Positions 4,113 through 5,558 of a stretch of DNA of 5,558 bases are shown here, in pieces; within the stretch, counting starts at the first letter, position 1, and each line of letters starts with the position of its first letter. Made by a program: the position numbers and the translations under genes. The DNA is from Anaerolineales bacterium (GTDB taxonomy: Bacteria > Chloroflexota > Anaerolineae > Anaerolineales > UBA4823), in contig JAQUAE010000144.1 in the NCBI GenBank assembly GCA_028687395.1, positions 1 to 5,558 of the forward strand. The letters are read 5' to 3'. Below the pieces are notes generated by a model, which saw only the letters and a list, made by a program, of their open reading frames with translations, was not told where the DNA came from and ran no database searches.

Positions 4113-5558
4113 TCAGCTGCCCCGGGGGGCGTCTATCTGCACCCGCCCCCCATTTTTCGCCTGCACCTCAGCCAGCTTGCTGCTGAATTGGGTATAGTAC
4201 AGGTGGGCGTACAACCCGTTCATGGCCAGCAACTCGGCATGGGCGCCTCTCTCCACGATGCGACCGCGATCCATCACCAGGATGACGTCCGCCGCCAGCA
4301 CGGTGCTCAAGCGGTGCGCGATGACGATGCTGGTGCGCCCGGCCATCACCCGTTTCAACGCCTCCTGGATGAGGGACTCGGATTCGCTGTCCAGGTGGCT
4401 GGTGGCCTCGTCCAGGATGAGGATGCGCGGGTCCTTCAAGATCACCCGCGCCAGGGCGATGCGTTGCTTCTCGCCGCCGCTCAAGCGATAGCCGCGCTCG
4501 CCCACCACCGTATCGAACCCATCGGGCAGCCCCATGATGAAGTCATAGATGTTCGCCGCCCGGGTGGCTTCTTCGATTTGCTTCTGCGAAGCCTCCAGGT
4601 TGGCGTAGACCAGGTTGGTCAGGATGGTATCGTGAAACAGGTGCGTCTCCTGGGTAACCATGCCGATCTGCCGGCTGAGCGATTCCAGCGTGATGCTGCG
4701 CAGGTCGTGGCCATCCAGCAGGATGCGCCCCTGGGTAGGATCGTACAAGCGTGGGATCAGATAAGTGAGGGTGGTCTTTCCCGCGCCGCTCGGACCCACC
4801 AGGGCAGCCAGCTCGCCAGGGCGCACCTTGAAGTTGATGTCCTCCAGGGCGTATTCGCGCGCCTGGCTGGCAGCCAGTTCCTCCCCCGAGCGCCTGTCGT
4901 TCGGGTCTGAATGGAGCGCCTCGGCCCCCTTCACCTCCTGCCGCCCTTCAGAGAACACCGTGCTGACGTCCTCGTGCTTACCGTAACGGCGCACCTCATG
5001 CAGCAAGTAGCGGGGATCGACCTGGTAACGAAAGGAGAGGCCCTCGAATTCCACCTCGCCGCGCACTTCACCCAGCGTCACCGCCCCCGGCGCATCGCTG
5101 ATTTCCAGCGGCAGGTCGATCACCTCGAAGACGCGCTCGAAGCTCACCGCCGAAGTGGCGAACTCGACCGGGGCGTTGGCTAGCCCCTGCAGAGCGCTGT
5201 ATAGGCTGGTCAGCAGCGCCCCGAAGGCCACGATCTCGCCGATGGTGAACACCTCCTGCATGACCAGGTAGCCGCCGATGCCGTAGACCAGCGCGGTGCC
5301 GACTGCCGAGAGCATACCGATGATGACGAAGAAGGACACCCCGGCCACGGCACGCTGCACGCCGATGTCCCGCACCCGGGCGGCGCGCGCCTTGAAGCGA
5401 TCGGTCTCCACCTGGCCGCGGCCGAACAGCTTGACCAAAATTGCCCCGCCGATGCTCAACGTCTCGTTCATGATGGCGTTCATTTGAGCGTTGACTTCCA
5501 TGTGGCTGCGCGCAATGTCCCGCAAGATGGCCCCCAGCCGCCGCGCCGCCAGGATGAA
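4113..5558 (-). CDS. ABC exporter half-transporter, permease-ATPase fusion (N-terminus outside window)
   Basis: The frame is open to the right edge, so the N-terminal membrane helices are missing and 481 residues are seen. Numbering here starts at the TTG codon at 5525, which is internal and not a real start. The visible part has the end of the six-helix membrane domain (hydrophobic helices about 64-85 and 96-112), then a complete ATPase domain: A-loop Tyr167, Walker A GPSGAGKTT 244-252, Q-loop Gln292, signature LSGGEKQR 348-355, Walker B ILILDE 368-373 and H-loop His404. All catalytic residues are present, so it should be an active inner-membrane exporter, working as a homodimer or with a partner outside the window. 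Roughly 50 extra polar, charged residues (about 168-225) separate the A-loop from the strand before Walker A. The substrate is unknown (lipid, drug or peptide). It is unlikely to be co-transcribed with the marR operon, given the tRNA and terminator between them. Confidence 0.95.
   Translation of the reverse strand, partial: FILAARRLGAILRDIARSHMEVNAQMNAIMNETLSIGGAILVKLFGRGQVETDRFKARAARVRDIGVQRAVAGVSFFVIIGMLSAVGTALVYGIGGYLVMQEVFTIGEIVAFGALLTSLYSALQGLANAPVEFATSAVSFERVFEVIDLPLEISDAPGAVTLGEVRGEVEFEGLSFRYQVDPRYLLHEVRRYGKHEDVSTVFSEGRQEVKGAEALHSDPNDRRSGEELAASQAREYALEDINFKVRPGELAALVGPSGAGKTTLTYLIPRLYDPTQGRILLDGHDLRSITLESLSRQIGMVTQETHLFHDTILTNLVYANLEASQKQIEEATRAANIYDFIMGLPDGFDTVVGERGYRLSGGEKQRIALARVILKDPRILILDEATSHLDSESESLIQEALKRVMAGRTSIVIAHRLSTVLAADVILVMDRGRIVERGAHAELLAMNGLYAHLYYTQFSSKLAEVQAKNGGRVQIDAPRGS

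Noticed and set aside
4188..4910. 240-codon plus-strand frame
   Set aside because: It is a shadow of the ABC transporter ATPase domain on the opposite strand. All family motifs are in the minus-strand frame, and the shadow has no recognisable domain.
1..5558. CRISPR array, insertion sequence or rRNA
   Set aside because: No regularly spaced repeats, transposase-like frames or rRNA sequence are seen on either strand.

Overview
The window reads as a stretch of bacterial chromosome, moderately GC-rich in its genes and AT-rich in its control regions. My best guess is a Chloroflexota (Anaerolineae-like) genome. That rests on general gene style only: an MshB/Mca-type deacetylase, a CrtC/AttH lipocalin, an ABC exporter with an unusual NBD insertion, and a tRNA with an encoded CCA. 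No marker gene here proves the taxonomy.

All protein genes lie on the minus strand, so transcription runs from high to low coordinates. At the right edge (4113-5558) is the 3' part of an ABC exporter half-transporter. It converges on a plus-strand tRNA-Asp(GTC) at 3990-4066, and a 12-bp perfect hairpin between them (4079-4107) probably serves both as a terminator. The 215-bp region 3775-3989 holds the tRNA promoter, an odd inverted repeat around it, and, facing the other way, a near-consensus sigma-70 promoter with an overlapping palindrome in front of a MarR-family regulator (3301-3774).

Downstream of the regulator come a small ArsD/thioredoxin-like protein with a Cys-Cys pair (2852-3226), a single-domain ArsA-type ATPase (1939-2859) and a CrtC/AttH lipocalin-like protein (883-1938). 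The first pair overlaps by 8 bp and the second pair abuts with no gap, so these three are almost certainly one translationally coupled unit. A doubtful 60-codon reading frame (685-867) and a PIG-L/MshB-like metal-dependent deacetylase (1-671, cut off by the left edge) follow on the same strand and may belong to the same transcript.

The most interesting content is this operon. It looks like a metalloid or thiol-stress cassette with chaperone-like and ATPase parts of ArsD/ArsA type, but no ArsB/ACR3 pump, ArsC reductase or ArsR regulator is visible. It is headed by a MarR regulator carrying four cysteines in two pairs, and the ATPase is tied to a lipocalin normally linked to carotenoid or other hydrophobic-ligand chemistry. 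The function is inferred from family resemblance and context; the ligand, if any, cannot be read from the sequence.
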